From Gammaproteobacteria bacterium (GTDB lineage: Bacteria > Pseudomonadota > Gammaproteobacteria > Steroidobacterales > Steroidobacteraceae), in assembly GCA_003164785.1 (NCBI GenBank), contig PLUE01000069.1, forward strand, positions 62,001 through 126,000: a DNA stretch of 64,000 nucleotides, written 5' to 3'. The position numbers and the translations under genes were made by a program. Of the stretch, positions 7,929 through 16,155 are shown piece after piece (the first letter of the stretch is position 1; the number at the start of each line of letters is the position of its first letter). Below the pieces are notes generated by a model, which worked only from the letters and a program-made list of their open reading frames with translations, made no database searches and was not told the DNA's origin.

Positions 7929-8678
7929 ATGCGGTATGAAGGTAAAGCGGTGGTCGTCACGGGCGGTGCCACGGGCATAGGCCGTGCAACCGCGCTGGCC
8001 TTCGCCCGTGAAGGGGCCGCCGTCATCATTGGCGATGTCAACCCAGCCGCCGAGTCCACGGCGAATGACATCCGAATTGCCGGTGGGCGCGCGACGTTCC
8101 AGCCGACGGATGTGGCTGATGAACAGCAGTGCATGGCGCTGGTGGCAACCTGCGTAGACAACTATGGCCGACTGGATGCGGCATTCAACAATGCAGGCGT
8201 CCTGGCGCCGATGGTGCCCTTGCATGAAGCAACCATTGCAGACTACGAAAGAACCATGGCGATCAACGCACGCGGCGTGTTCCTGTGCATGAAAGCGCAA
8301 ATCCGGCACATGCTGACCGCGGGCGGCGGCGCCATCGTCAATACCGCAAGTGTCGGCGCAGTCATTGCCAACCCCAATATGGCTGCCTACGTTGCGTCCA
8401 AGCACGCCGTCGCCGGACTCACCAAGGCGGCGGCGATTGAATACGCCCGGCAGGCCATTCGAGTGAATGCCATTTGCCCCGGCTTCGTTCATACCGCCAT
8501 GACCAGCCCGTGGCTGGAGGACGCGGGCTTTCTCGAGGCGTTTCTGGCTGCATCTCCGATCGGACGGCCTGCCATGCCGGAAGAAATCTCCGGCATGGTG
8601 CTGCACTTGTGCTCACCGGAAGCCAGCTTCACCAATGGTTCGATTATCGTCATGGATGGCGGTCAGACAGCAGTTTAA
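7929..8678 (+). CDS. short-chain dehydrogenase/reductase (SDR)
   Basis: A 249-residue classical SDR. Features in order: the Rossmann motif TGGATGIGRATALAF (about residues 11-25), NNAGVLAP near 87, the catalytic serine in NTASVG near 140, YVASK (Tyr and Lys) near 155, and PGFVHTAM after it. The ATG at 7929 is preferred over the longer frame because GGGAGA lies 5 nt before it and the protein then begins MRYEGKAVVVTGG, the normal SDR N-terminus. It reduces or oxidises an alcohol/ketone with NAD(P). It sits downstream of the exporter; the substrate is not predictable. Confidence 0.88.
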   Translation: MRYEGKAVVVTGGATGIGRATALAFAREGAAVIIGDVNPAAESTANDIRIAGGRATFQPTDVADEQQCMALVATCVDNYGRLDAAFNNAGVLAPMVPLHEATIADYERTMAINARGVFLCMKAQIRHMLTAGGGAIVNTASVGAVIANPNMAAYVASKHAVAGLTKAAAIEYARQAIRVNAICPGFVHTAMTSPWLEDAGFLEAFLAASPIGRPAMPEEISGMVLHLCSPEASFTNGSIIVMDGGQTAV

Positions 8679-8853
8679 GGTCTGCTCCAGACCGGCCATC
8701 GAGCTATGGTTTCAATTGCAACGCGGCCGGCTCGTGAGGGGGGGGGGCAAGCTATCGGCGCGTATCCCTTGGGCGCCATTTTCCATACGAATGGTCAGCT
8801 ATTGTATGACCCACGGTCCGGGGCAAGCAGGCGCAGCGTGCGGGCGTTCCTGG

Positions 8854-9489
8854 TCAGCGTAGCCCATAGGAAAGCCGCAGCGCTATCTGCTGCAAAGTCT
8901 CGAGGATCAAGTCGTCATTCAGCGCCCTAATGAACAGGGGTTGTTCCGGGATTGCGCTGGTTGCGCGTTCCGTCAGCACGACGGCCGGGGCGTGTCCATT
9001 CATAGACGAGCCGTAGTACAGCCCTTGAGCGTCGGGATAGGCTTCGTATATGTCACGCGCCCAAGCTCGAGCTCTGGAGCGTGGTCCGGAATGCATTGCC
9101 GTTGAGGCGCCGAGCCTGGTGGCGAACGAGCCGCGCAGGTCGATGAGGTTGACGGGCTCGCGCAACGCAAGGACGACCAGCGCCGGGGCATCGCGAATTC
9201 GGTCGATGCGCCGCGTCGCCTGGAAGACTTCGGCAACGCACGTGTCGACAGCGGGAGCGCAGTAAAAGACCGCGCGGCTCATTTCGCCCGCAACCCTTCG
9301 GGCGCTCGGCAGGTGATGATCCCACCGGGCTGCGGTTGGACCAAAGCTGCGAAACTGGTTCCACCGCGAAGGGTGCGCGCCCGCGCCGAAATAAATACGC
9401 GCGAGGGCCGTACCTGCGGCGAGAACTCGAAGTCGAGGGGCGATCGCACGAAGCGCGGCGACTCCGGGCGGCTCCGGGAATTTGGCCAA
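8854..9489 (-). CDS. RES-domain toxin
   Basis: A 211-residue RES-family protein. The three residues that name the family are visible: Arg31 (ALARIYFG), Glu87 (TCVAEVFQ) and Ser161 (YYGSSMNG). RES toxins fold like ADP-ribosyltransferases and are known to degrade or modify NAD+. The gene begins 4 nt after the stop of the antitoxin-like gene, with a TTG start and no strong ribosome-binding site, suggesting translational coupling. At 211 residues it is slightly longer than the typical 150-200. All key residues are present, so an active toxin is likely. Confidence 0.8.
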   Translation of the reverse strand: MAKFPEPPGVAALRAIAPRLRVLAAGTALARIYFGAGAHPSRWNQFRSFGPTAARWDHHLPSARRVAGEMSRAVFYCAPAVDTCVAEVFQATRRIDRIRDAPALVVLALREPVNLIDLRGSFATRLGASTAMHSGPRSRARAWARDIYEAYPDAQGLYYGSSMNGHAPAVVLTERATSAIPEQPLFIRALNDDLILETLQQIALRLSYGLR

Positions 9490-9493
9490 GTGT

Positions 9494-10135
9494 TCAGGCG
9501 CGACTGATGTCGCGGGCGAGCATGGCGACCGTTTCGATCGGTCGGCCCGATAGTAACCATTCGCGCGGGGTCAACGGCGCAGGGTCCGTATCGAGCTGTA
9601 ATTCGGGATCCGGCAGCACCAGCCAATCGACGGTGTCCAAGGGAAAGAGGTCCGGAGGCAGCGCTTTCAGAACTCGCGGGAGGCCCGGAATCGCGAAGCG
9701 CCGCTCGAATTGCACGCGCGGCAAACGCCAACTGCCTTCATGTTCGATACCCAACAAAGTTCGCTCGCGCAATCGTTGGCGCACGCGACTGACATCGACA
9801 CCCAGAAGTTTGGCGGCTTCCGCCGTCGTGAGGCTTTCTTCCAGCAACGCCATGTACTGGGCTTGGGTTTTGAGGAGGGGGTCGTTGTCCACGGAAACGG
9901 AGACCGGATCATCGAAAGCGCCGACGGCGTACAAAGCGGCGGTCTCTGCAACCGACAAATCCGCGACGGTGGGGCGATTTGCCGTCGACGTGGCGGCGGT
10001 CGTCAGGGGTCGATTGTGCGCGAGCGCGAGCCGCGCAGCGGCATACCACTTGGCTAGCGAGCGGTTTTCGGCAGCGGAACTCTCCGTAAGAGAATCCGTG
10101 GTCGTCGCAGATCGATTGGGTGCTCGGTCGGTCAT
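9494..10135 (-). CDS. antitoxin of the RES pair, helix-turn-helix plus toxin-binding domain
   Basis: A 213-residue protein directly upstream of the RES toxin. The middle carries a helix-turn-helix (SLTTAEAAKLLGVDVSRVRQ, about residues 96-115) of the excisionase/MerR type. The C-terminus has PLTPREWLLSGRPIETVAML, which resembles the MbcA/ParS/Xre toxin-binding domain that normally partners RES toxins. The N-terminal 60 residues are low in structure. The start is ATG with GGGAA 5 nt upstream, and its promoter is overlapped by an inverted repeat (10156-10199). It should neutralise the RES protein and repress its own operon. Confidence 0.72.
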   Translation of the reverse strand: MTDRAPNRSATTTDSLTESSAAENRSLAKWYAAARLALAHNRPLTTAATSTANRPTVADLSVAETAALYAVGAFDDPVSVSVDNDPLLKTQAQYMALLEESLTTAEAAKLLGVDVSRVRQRLRERTLLGIEHEGSWRLPRVQFERRFAIPGLPRVLKALPPDLFPLDTVDWLVLPDPELQLDTDPAPLTPREWLLSGRPIETVAMLARDISRA

Positions 10136-10155
10136 GGATTCCCGCTAGTATCATA

Positions 10156-10199
10156 GGAGGAGGTTGCGGGAGTATAACGCTCCTCCTTTCAATCGGCAA
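10156..10199 (-). promoter_or_regulatory. promoter and operator of the RES toxin-antitoxin operon
   Basis: On the minus strand TTGCCG (10199-10194) and TATACT (10176-10171) are spaced by 17 bp. The inverted repeat GGAGGAG/CTCCTCC (arms 10156-10162 and 10180-10186) brackets the -10 box. A repressor bound there would block RNA polymerase, as expected for antitoxin autoregulation. Confidence 0.65.
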
Positions 10200-10234
10200 A
10201 TGGCAAGGCGGCGGAACGCAATTTGCAATGCCCT

Positions 10235-10417
10235 TCAATTTCCGCTGGAAATCGCCTCGGCAAAGTACCAATGGTGTCCCTCCGGATCCGTGACGCCGTA
10301 GCGCCGGTCCCCGTAGGGTTGGTCGGCGGGCTGTTCGAGGACGGTCGCGCCGGCGGCCACGGCACGCGCGAAATGTTCATCCAAGCCGTCCACGCGCACG
10401 TACAGGTTTTGGGTCAC
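10235..10417 (-). pseudogene. VOC (glyoxalase/bleomycin-resistance) family C-terminal fragment
   Basis: A 60-codon frame starting GTG encodes TQNLYVRVDGLDEHFARA, AAGATVLEQP and YGVTDPEGHHWYFAEAI, the second half of a glyoxalase-fold VOC protein. Full VOC proteins need about 120 or more residues. The same frame stays open further upstream (RPRLGE) but runs into the leuB stop at 10459 without a start or the N-terminal beta-alpha-beta unit. It is therefore probably a 5'-truncated remnant left when leuB came to lie next to it. Expression as a short dimerising half-domain protein cannot be excluded. Confidence 0.65.
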
Positions 10418-10458
10418 TTCCCCCAGCCTTGGCCGCTGTCTGGGGGCCGATGAACCGC

Positions 10459-11523
10459 TTACTTCAGGGCGGCCAACACCGCATCGCCCGCGGCGCGCGT
10501 CGAGACAGGCTTGACGCCGGGAGCGGCGATGTCCGCCGGCAGTTTCCCGTCCACCACGGCCCGGGATACCGCTGCCTCGAGGGCCAGCGCTTCGGCCTCG
10601 AGCTTCAACGAATACCGCAGCAACATCGCGGCGCTCAGGATCGTCGCGTACGGATTTGCGATACCCTTGCCGGCGATGTCCGGCGCCGAGCCGTGGATGG
10701 GCTCGAACAGGCCACCGCGGCCGTTCGCGCCCAACGACGCGGAGGGCAGAAGCCCCAGCGAGCCTGCCAGCATGGAGGCCTCGTCGGTGAGAATGTCGCC
10801 GAACATGTTCTCGGTGACGATGACGTCGAAGTCGCGCGGCCGCTTGATGAGGTGCATGGCGGCCGAGTCGACCAACATGTGCTCGAAGGCGACATCGGGA
10901 TATTCACCCGGCAGGATGCGTTCCACGATCGAGCGCCACAGTCGCGAGGTCTCGAGGACGTTCGCCTTGTCGACGGAGGTCAGCTTGCGGCGGCGGCCGC
11001 GCGCCAGTTCGGCGGCGAGGCGCACCACGCGCTCGATCTCCGTGACGGTGTAGCGGCAGACATCGACGGCTTCGGTGGCCGTGCGATGCTTGTCGCCGAA
11101 ATAGATGCCGCCGGTGAGCTCGCGCACCACCATGATGTCGACGCCGTGGAGCAACTCGGCCTTGATCGGCGAGGCATCCAGCACGGCCGGGTGCGGCACC
11201 ACGGGACGCAGGTTGGCGAACAGGCCGAGCGCCTTGCGCAGGCCCAGCAAGCCTTGCTCGGGCCGTACCTTGGCGTCGGGCGCGGACCATTGGGGTCCAC
11301 CGACCGCGCCCAGGAGCACCGCGTCCGCACGCTGGCAGAGTTCCAGCGTCGCGGCGGGCATCGCCTCGCCGGTGGCGTCGATGGCGGCGCCGCCCAGCAG
11401 GGCGGTCTCGAATTCGAATGAATGGCCGAACGTCGACGCAACCGCCGTCAGCGCCCGCACGGCCTCGGCGGTGACTTCGGGCCCGATGCCATCGCCGGGA
11501 AGAACCGCGATCAATGCATGCAT
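10459..11523 (-). CDS. leuB: 3-isopropylmalate dehydrogenase
   Basis: A 354-residue NAD-dependent, Mg-dependent beta-decarboxylating dehydrogenase that converts 3-isopropylmalate to 2-ketoisocaproate precursors in leucine synthesis. Motifs: LPGDGIGPEVTAEA at the N-terminus, the RPEQGLL and LRPVVPH substrate loop near residues 90-110, REL-GGIYFG near 140, and IHGSAPDIAGKGIANP near 280 for NAD binding. Its ATG directly abuts the leuD stop (TAAATG), so the two are translated together. It is the last intact gene of ilvC-leuC-leuD-leuB; leuA is not in the window. Confidence 0.96.
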   Translation of the reverse strand: MHALIAVLPGDGIGPEVTAEAVRALTAVASTFGHSFEFETALLGGAAIDATGEAMPAATLELCQRADAVLLGAVGGPQWSAPDAKVRPEQGLLGLRKALGLFANLRPVVPHPAVLDASPIKAELLHGVDIMVVRELTGGIYFGDKHRTATEAVDVCRYTVTEIERVVRLAAELARGRRRKLTSVDKANVLETSRLWRSIVERILPGEYPDVAFEHMLVDSAAMHLIKRPRDFDVIVTENMFGDILTDEASMLAGSLGLLPSASLGANGRGGLFEPIHGSAPDIAGKGIANPYATILSAAMLLRYSLKLEAEALALEAAVSRAVVDGKLPADIAAPGVKPVSTRAAGDAVLAALK

Positions 11524-12102
11524 TTAATAAACTCGTGCCGCTTCGTAGCGCTGAATGTCCGGGATCTTGCTCTCGAGGTAACCCAATTCGTCGATGCCGT
11601 TCAACAGGCAGTGACGAGCAAAGGCTTCGAGGGGGAAGGTGATGGCCGTGCCGGTGGGCAACGTCAAGGTGCTGGTCGTCAGATCGATATGGACCTCGGC
11701 GCCGGGATGCTCCAGCAGCCAGCGAGAGGTCGCTTCATCCACCACGATGGGCAGGAAGCCGTTCTTGAGCGAGTTGCCGCGGAAGATGTCGGCGATCTCC
11801 GTGCTGACGACGGCGCGCAGGCCGAAATCGAGCAGCGCCCAGGGCGCGTGTTCGCGCGAGGAGCCGCAGCCGAAGTTGCGCCCGGCCACCAGCACCTGGC
11901 ACCCGGCGGCCTGCGGCTGATTGAGCACGAAGTCAGGGTTCGGGCTGCCGTCCGCAAGGTATCGCCAGTCCGCGAACAACTGCCTGCCGAGTCCTTCCTT
12001 CGTGGTCGTCGTGAGGAAACGGGCCGGAATGATCTGATCGGTATCGATATTGGACGAGTTGATGACGACCGTTGTCGATTGAATACGCTTGAGCGGTTCC
12101 AT
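11524..12102 (-). CDS. leuD: 3-isopropylmalate dehydratase, small subunit
   Basis: A 192-residue aconitase-swivel-domain subunit that pairs with LeuC to isomerise 2-isopropylmalate to 3-isopropylmalate. Diagnostic stretches are NIDTDQIIPARFL near residue 20 and VLVAGRNFGCGSSREHAPWAL near 70, then EIADIFRGNSLKNGFLP. It overlaps the leuC stop by one base (TAATG) and is contiguous with leuB. Length and motifs are normal for the proteobacterial LeuD. Confidence 0.96.
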   Translation of the reverse strand: MEPLKRIQSTTVVINSSNIDTDQIIPARFLTTTTKEGLGRQLFADWRYLADGSPNPDFVLNQPQAAGCQVLVAGRNFGCGSSREHAPWALLDFGLRAVVSTEIADIFRGNSLKNGFLPIVVDEATSRWLLEHPGAEVHIDLTTSTLTLPTGTAITFPLEAFARHCLLNGIDELGYLESKIPDIQRYEAARVY

Positions 12103-13508
12103 TACAGCATCGACCTCGGATCGGTGATCTTGCCGGCGACGGCGGTGGCGGCCGCGGTCAACGGGCTGACGAGCAGGGTACGCGCGCCGACGCCCTGTCT
12201 CCCCTCGAAATTACGGTTGCTCGTGCTGACCGAGTATTCGCCGGCGCCGACGGTGTCGCCGTTCATGCCGAGGCACATGGAACAGCCGGATTCCCGCCAA
12301 TCGGCGCCGGCGTCCTTGAAAATCTGTGCGTAGCCCGCGGCCTCGGCCTCGCGTTTGACCTTCTGCGAGCCGGGAACGATCAGCAGCTTGACGCCCGGAG
12401 CCACCTTGCGCCCCTTCAGGATGCTGGCCGCCGCTTCCAGGTCCTCGAGTCGTCCGTTGGTGCAGCTGCCGATGAACACCACGTTGATCGGCTTGCCCAG
12501 CATTGCGTCGCCGCCATGGAAACCCATGTAGGCCATGGCCTTGTCGAACACCGCCGTGCCGCTCGCGGTCGCGGTCGGGATGGCGCCGGTGATGGGCACC
12601 ACCATGCCCGGGTGCGTTCCGTAGGTAATCATGGGTTCGAGCGTGCTCGCGTCGATGTCGATGGACGCGTCGAATACCGCGCCTTCGTCGCTGACGAGGT
12701 CGCGCCACCGGGCCACGGCTTCATCCCAGGCGGCTCCCTGCGGGGCGCGCGGCTTGTCCTTGAGGTACGCGAAGGTCACCTCGTCCGGCGCGATCATGCC
12801 GGCGCGCGCGCCGGCCTCGATGGACATGTTGCAAATCGTCATGCGTTCGTCCATCGACATGTCGCGGATCGTGGATCCGCGATACTCGAACACGTAGCCG
12901 GTGCCGCCCGATACGCCCACCTTGCCGATGATGGCCAGGATCAGATCCTTGGCCGTCACGCCCGGACGCAGCTCGCCTTCGACGTTGATGGCGAAGGTTT
13001 TCGCCTTCCGCTGCAGCAGGCACTGGGTGGCGAACACGTGGCCGACTTCGGTGCTGCCGATGCCGAAGGCAAGGGCGCCGAAGGCGCCATGCGTGCTGGT
13101 GTGGCTGTCGCCGCACACGATGGTCATGCCGGGTTGGGTCGCCCCAAGCTCCGGACTGATGACGTGCACGATGCCGCGCCGGGCATCGCGCATGTCGAAC
13201 AGCTCGACGCCGAACTCCGCAGCGTTCTTCTCGAGCTGCAGCACCTGCTTGGCCGCGGCGTCGACCTTGATGGGGACGTTGCCGAAAACCTGCTCGCTGC
13301 TGGTGGGCGTCGAATGGTCCATGGTCGCCAGCGTCCGGTCCGGGCGGCGCACGGGCAGCCCCAGCGACCGCAGGACACTGAACGCCTGGGGCGACGTCAC
13401 TTCATGGATGAGGTGCAGATCGATGTAGAGAACGGCGGGTGTGTCCGCCGTCTCCACCACCACTTCGTGCGCTGTCCAGACCTTATCGAATAATGTGCGG
13501 GCGCTCAT
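12102..13508 (-). CDS. leuC: 3-isopropylmalate dehydratase, large subunit
   Basis: A 468-residue aconitase-family catalytic subunit holding a [4Fe-4S] cluster. Cluster cysteines can be seen in FIGSCTNGRLEDL and in CSMCLGMN toward the C-terminus. The N-terminus MSARTLFDKVWTAHEV and the DGDSHTST-like stretch (VCGDSHTSTHGAFG) are typical of LeuC. It follows ilvC by 9 bp on the same strand and is coupled to leuD, so leucine genes share the ilvC transcript. No anomaly seen. Confidence 0.96.
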   Translation of the reverse strand: MSARTLFDKVWTAHEVVVETADTPAVLYIDLHLIHEVTSPQAFSVLRSLGLPVRRPDRTLATMDHSTPTSSEQVFGNVPIKVDAAAKQVLQLEKNAAEFGVELFDMRDARRGIVHVISPELGATQPGMTIVCGDSHTSTHGAFGALAFGIGSTEVGHVFATQCLLQRKAKTFAINVEGELRPGVTAKDLILAIIGKVGVSGGTGYVFEYRGSTIRDMSMDERMTICNMSIEAGARAGMIAPDEVTFAYLKDKPRAPQGAAWDEAVARWRDLVSDEGAVFDASIDIDASTLEPMITYGTHPGMVVPITGAIPTATASGTAVFDKAMAYMGFHGGDAMLGKPINVVFIGSCTNGRLEDLEAAASILKGRKVAPGVKLLIVPGSQKVKREAEAAGYAQIFKDAGADWRESGCSMCLGMNGDTVGAGEYSVSTSNRNFEGRQGVGARTLLVSPLTAAATAVAGKITDPRSML

Positions 13509-13517
13509 GGCTCCTCG

Positions 13518-14510
13518 TCAGGCTTTGCCTGATTCCAACCAGGGCATACGGGCGCGAAGCTGCGCGCCGACCTTCTCGATCGAATGCGACAGATCGGCCT
13601 TCAACAGCTTGGAGTATTTCTTGCGGCCGGTCTTGGTTTCGGAAATCCATTGTTTCGCAAACTTGCCCTGCTGAATTTCGGTGAGAATCTTTTTCATCTC
13701 CCGCTTGGTGGCCTTGTTGACCACCCGCGGTCCGCGCGTCAGATCGCCGTACTTGGCCGTTTCGCTGATGAACTTGTGCATCTTGGTGATGCCGCCTTCG
13801 TGCAGCAGGTCGACGATCAGTTTCAGTTCGTGCAGGCACTCATAATACGCCACCGCGGGTTGATACCCCGCCTCGACGAGTGTTTCGTAGCCCTTCACCA
13901 CCAATTCGGTGGCGCCGCCGCAGAGCACGGCTTGTTCGCCGAACAAATCGGTCTCGGTCTCTTCCTTGAACGTGGTTTCGATCACGCCACCACGGGTGCC
14001 GCCGATGCCGTCGGCGTAGGCCAGCGCATTCGCCTTGGCCTTCTTGGAGGGATTCTGCTCGACCGCGATCAAGCAGGGCACGCCGCGGCCTTGCTGATAC
14101 TGGCGGCGCACGAGATCGCCGGGGCCCTTGGGCGCGATCAGGACGACGTCCAGGTCCTTGCGCGGCTTGATCTGGCCGAAATGGACGTTGAACCCGTGGG
14201 CGAACAGCAGGGTGGCGCCTTTTTCGAAGTCGTCCTCGAGTTCTTCGTACAGGGCTTTCTGGGTCATGTCGGGGACCAGCATGGCGACCAATTGCGCACC
14301 GACGATCGCGGCCTTCGGCTCCATGACCTTCAGGCCGTCCTTCTTCGCCTTGTTGAAGCTGTCGCCCTTGCGCACGCCGACGACGACATCGAAGCCGCTG
14401 TCATGCAGATTGAGCGCGTGGGCACGCCCCTGGCTGCCGTAGCCGAGGACGGCTATGCGTGCTCCGCGAAGTGCTTTCTTGTCGACGTCTTTTTGCGAAT
14501 ACAAACGCAT
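13518..14510 (-). CDS. ilvC: ketol-acid reductoisomerase (class I)
   Basis: A 330-residue enzyme that isomerises and reduces acetolactate (or acetohydroxybutyrate) with NADPH in valine and isoleucine synthesis. The Rossmann motif LGYGSQGRAHALNL is near residue 25, APKGPGDLVR near 120 and the metal-binding GGTRGGVIETTFKEETETDLFGEQ block near 170-195. The ATG at 14510 (MRLYSQKDVD) has AGGAGC 6 nt upstream, so a longer frame from 14552 is rejected. It is first in ilvC-leuCDB. A hairpin with terminator character lies 44 nt before the start. Confidence 0.96.
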   Translation of the reverse strand: MRLYSQKDVDKKALRGARIAVLGYGSQGRAHALNLHDSGFDVVVGVRKGDSFNKAKKDGLKVMEPKAAIVGAQLVAMLVPDMTQKALYEELEDDFEKGATLLFAHGFNVHFGQIKPRKDLDVVLIAPKGPGDLVRRQYQQGRGVPCLIAVEQNPSKKAKANALAYADGIGGTRGGVIETTFKEETETDLFGEQAVLCGGATELVVKGYETLVEAGYQPAVAYYECLHELKLIVDLLHEGGITKMHKFISETAKYGDLTRGPRVVNKATKREMKKILTEIQQGKFAKQWISETKTGRKKYSKLLKADLSHSIEKVGAQLRARMPWLESGKA

Positions 14511-14553
14511 GTGTAGCTCCTGGTAAACCGATTTCATACCGTTAAAATGCAAA

Positions 14554-14592
14554 ACCCCGCTTTCAAGACTTTAGAACAGCCTCAAGCGGGGT
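14554..14592 (-). terminator. terminator-like hairpin in the ilvC leader (candidate attenuator)
   Basis: Read on the minus strand, ACCCCGCTT and AAGCGGGGT form a perfect 9-bp stem (14592-14584 with 14562-14554) around a 21-nt loop, followed by TTTTGCATTTT. It lies between the divergent aminopeptidase start and ilvC, so it would stop transcripts before ilvC-leuCDB. A leader frame from 14698 carries Ile-Ile and Val-Leu-Leu codons upstream, but its stop falls inside the 5' arm of the hairpin, which is unusual for ribosome-stalling attenuation. Confidence 0.6.
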
Positions 14593-14696
14593 CCGTTGAA
14601 GAATCGCGTGCAGCGCCCTGAAAAGTAGCCGCAAATAGCAACACAGAATCTCTTATGATGCAAGACCCGAACTCGGGTTTTGGAGTTGCGTGAAAC

Positions 14697-16097
14697 ATGA
14701 CTGTCGAGGTCCCGCTCTGGTTGCTGTATGACGATGAGGTCGAGGCGTGGCGTGGCGCGCGGACGGCCCTGGTCAAGGCTTGGTTCGACGTGCACAACTT
14801 CAAGGGAGAGAAGCACCGCGTGCTGTTGGTGCCGAATTCCGAGGGCGCGCTGCAACTGGCGGTCGGGGGCTTGGGCAAGCGCCAGGGCAGCCTCTCGCTG
14901 TGGCACGGAGCGGGATTCGTGGAGCGGTTGCCGCCGCATCGCTACCGTCTCGCGCAGCAGTTGAGCGACTTCGACGCAACGCAGTTGCAGCTCGGGTTCC
15001 TCTACGGAGCCTATCGGTTCGAGCGCTACCGCCCCGCCAAGGGGGAATGCGCGGTGATTTTGGAGCCGCTGCCGAACGCGGATCAGCACTTCGTCGGCGC
15101 CGCCGCCGAATCCCTGAAGCTGGCGCGCGATTGGATCAACACGCCGGCCAGCGATCTGGGGCCGGCTGAACTGGCCGCCGCAGCGCGCAAGGTGGCCGAG
15201 CGTCACGGCGCCACCTACCAGGAATGGGTGGGCGATGAATTGCTGAGCGCGAACTTTCCCGCCATTCACGCCGTCGGGCGCGCGAGCGCCGCGGCGCCGC
15301 GGCTGGTCGATCTGCACTGGTCGCCGTCCGCGGGTGAGGCGCCTGCGGCGGCCGGAGAATGGCCGCGTTTGACGCTGGTGGGGAAGGGCGTGTGCTTCGA
15401 CAGCGGCGGACTCGACATCAAGCCGGGCGCCGGCATGGCGCTCATGAAAAAGGACATGGGTGGCGCCGCCGTCGCCCTGAGCCTCGCGAACCTCATCATG
15501 CATGCGAGGCTGCGGGTGCGGCTGCGCGTTCTGGTGCCGGCCGTCGAGAACTCGGTTGCCGGCAACGCCTATCGGCCCGGGGATGTATTGACGACGCGCA
15601 AAGGACTGACCGTGGAGGTCGGCAACACCGATGCGGAAGGGCGCTTGGTGCTATGCGACGCGCTGGCGTTGGCCGACGCCGAGCGGCCGGACCTGCTCAT
15701 CGATTTCGCCACCCTGACCGGCGCGGCGCGAGTGGCGCTGGGACCGGAGCTGCCTGCGTTGTTCGGCAGCGATGAAAAAATGGTGGCCGACCTGGCGCGA
15801 ATTGCCGCCGCCGAACACGATCCCTTGTGGCCGATGCCGCTGTGGGGCGGCTACGACGACGAACTCGGCAGCAAGATCGCCGACTTGAACAATGTGGCTG
15901 CCTCCGGCTTCGCCGGCGCGATCTTCGGCGCCTTGTTCCTGAAGCGCTTCGTGACCGAGACCCCGAACTGGATGCACATCGATCTATACGCGTGGAATCC
16001 GAAAGATCGACCGGGCCGCGGGGTCGGCGCCGAGGCGCACGCGGTGCGGGGGGTGTACCGCTATCTCGTGGGACGCTACGGCGTCGCGGATCGCTGA
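14697..16097 (+). CDS. leucyl aminopeptidase family (M17) metallopeptidase
   Basis: A 466-residue cytosolic di-zinc aminopeptidase. The catalytic C-terminal half shows VGKGVCFDSGGLDIKPGAGM (Lys and Asp metal ligands, about residue 230), MKKDMGGAA, and the signature NTDAEGRLVLCDALA near 310 with the catalytic Arg and Glu, plus the usual LTGAARVALG. The N-terminal half is diverged from PepA and is shorter than the E. coli enzyme (503 residues), matching the PepB-like or second-paralogue type. It diverges from ilvC; a TATGAT box at 14654-14659 could be its -10. It is followed 58 bp later by ilvD. Confidence 0.9.
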   Translation: MTVEVPLWLLYDDEVEAWRGARTALVKAWFDVHNFKGEKHRVLLVPNSEGALQLAVGGLGKRQGSLSLWHGAGFVERLPPHRYRLAQQLSDFDATQLQLGFLYGAYRFERYRPAKGECAVILEPLPNADQHFVGAAAESLKLARDWINTPASDLGPAELAAAARKVAERHGATYQEWVGDELLSANFPAIHAVGRASAAAPRLVDLHWSPSAGEAPAAAGEWPRLTLVGKGVCFDSGGLDIKPGAGMALMKKDMGGAAVALSLANLIMHARLRVRLRVLVPAVENSVAGNAYRPGDVLTTRKGLTVEVGNTDAEGRLVLCDALALADAERPDLLIDFATLTGAARVALGPELPALFGSDEKMVADLARIAAAEHDPLWPMPLWGGYDDELGSKIADLNNVAASGFAGAIFGALFLKRFVTETPNWMHIDLYAWNPKDRPGRGVGAEAHAVRGVYRYLVGRYGVADR

Positions 16098-16155
16098 TTC
16101 AGTGGGTAACCAGCAGAATTTGACCGATCGACTACCGACTACCGAAACAGAGACC

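Noticed and set aside
8680..8694. GGTCTG/CAGACC hairpin after the SDR gene as a terminator
   Set aside because: Stem of six and no following T-run; not enough for a terminator call.
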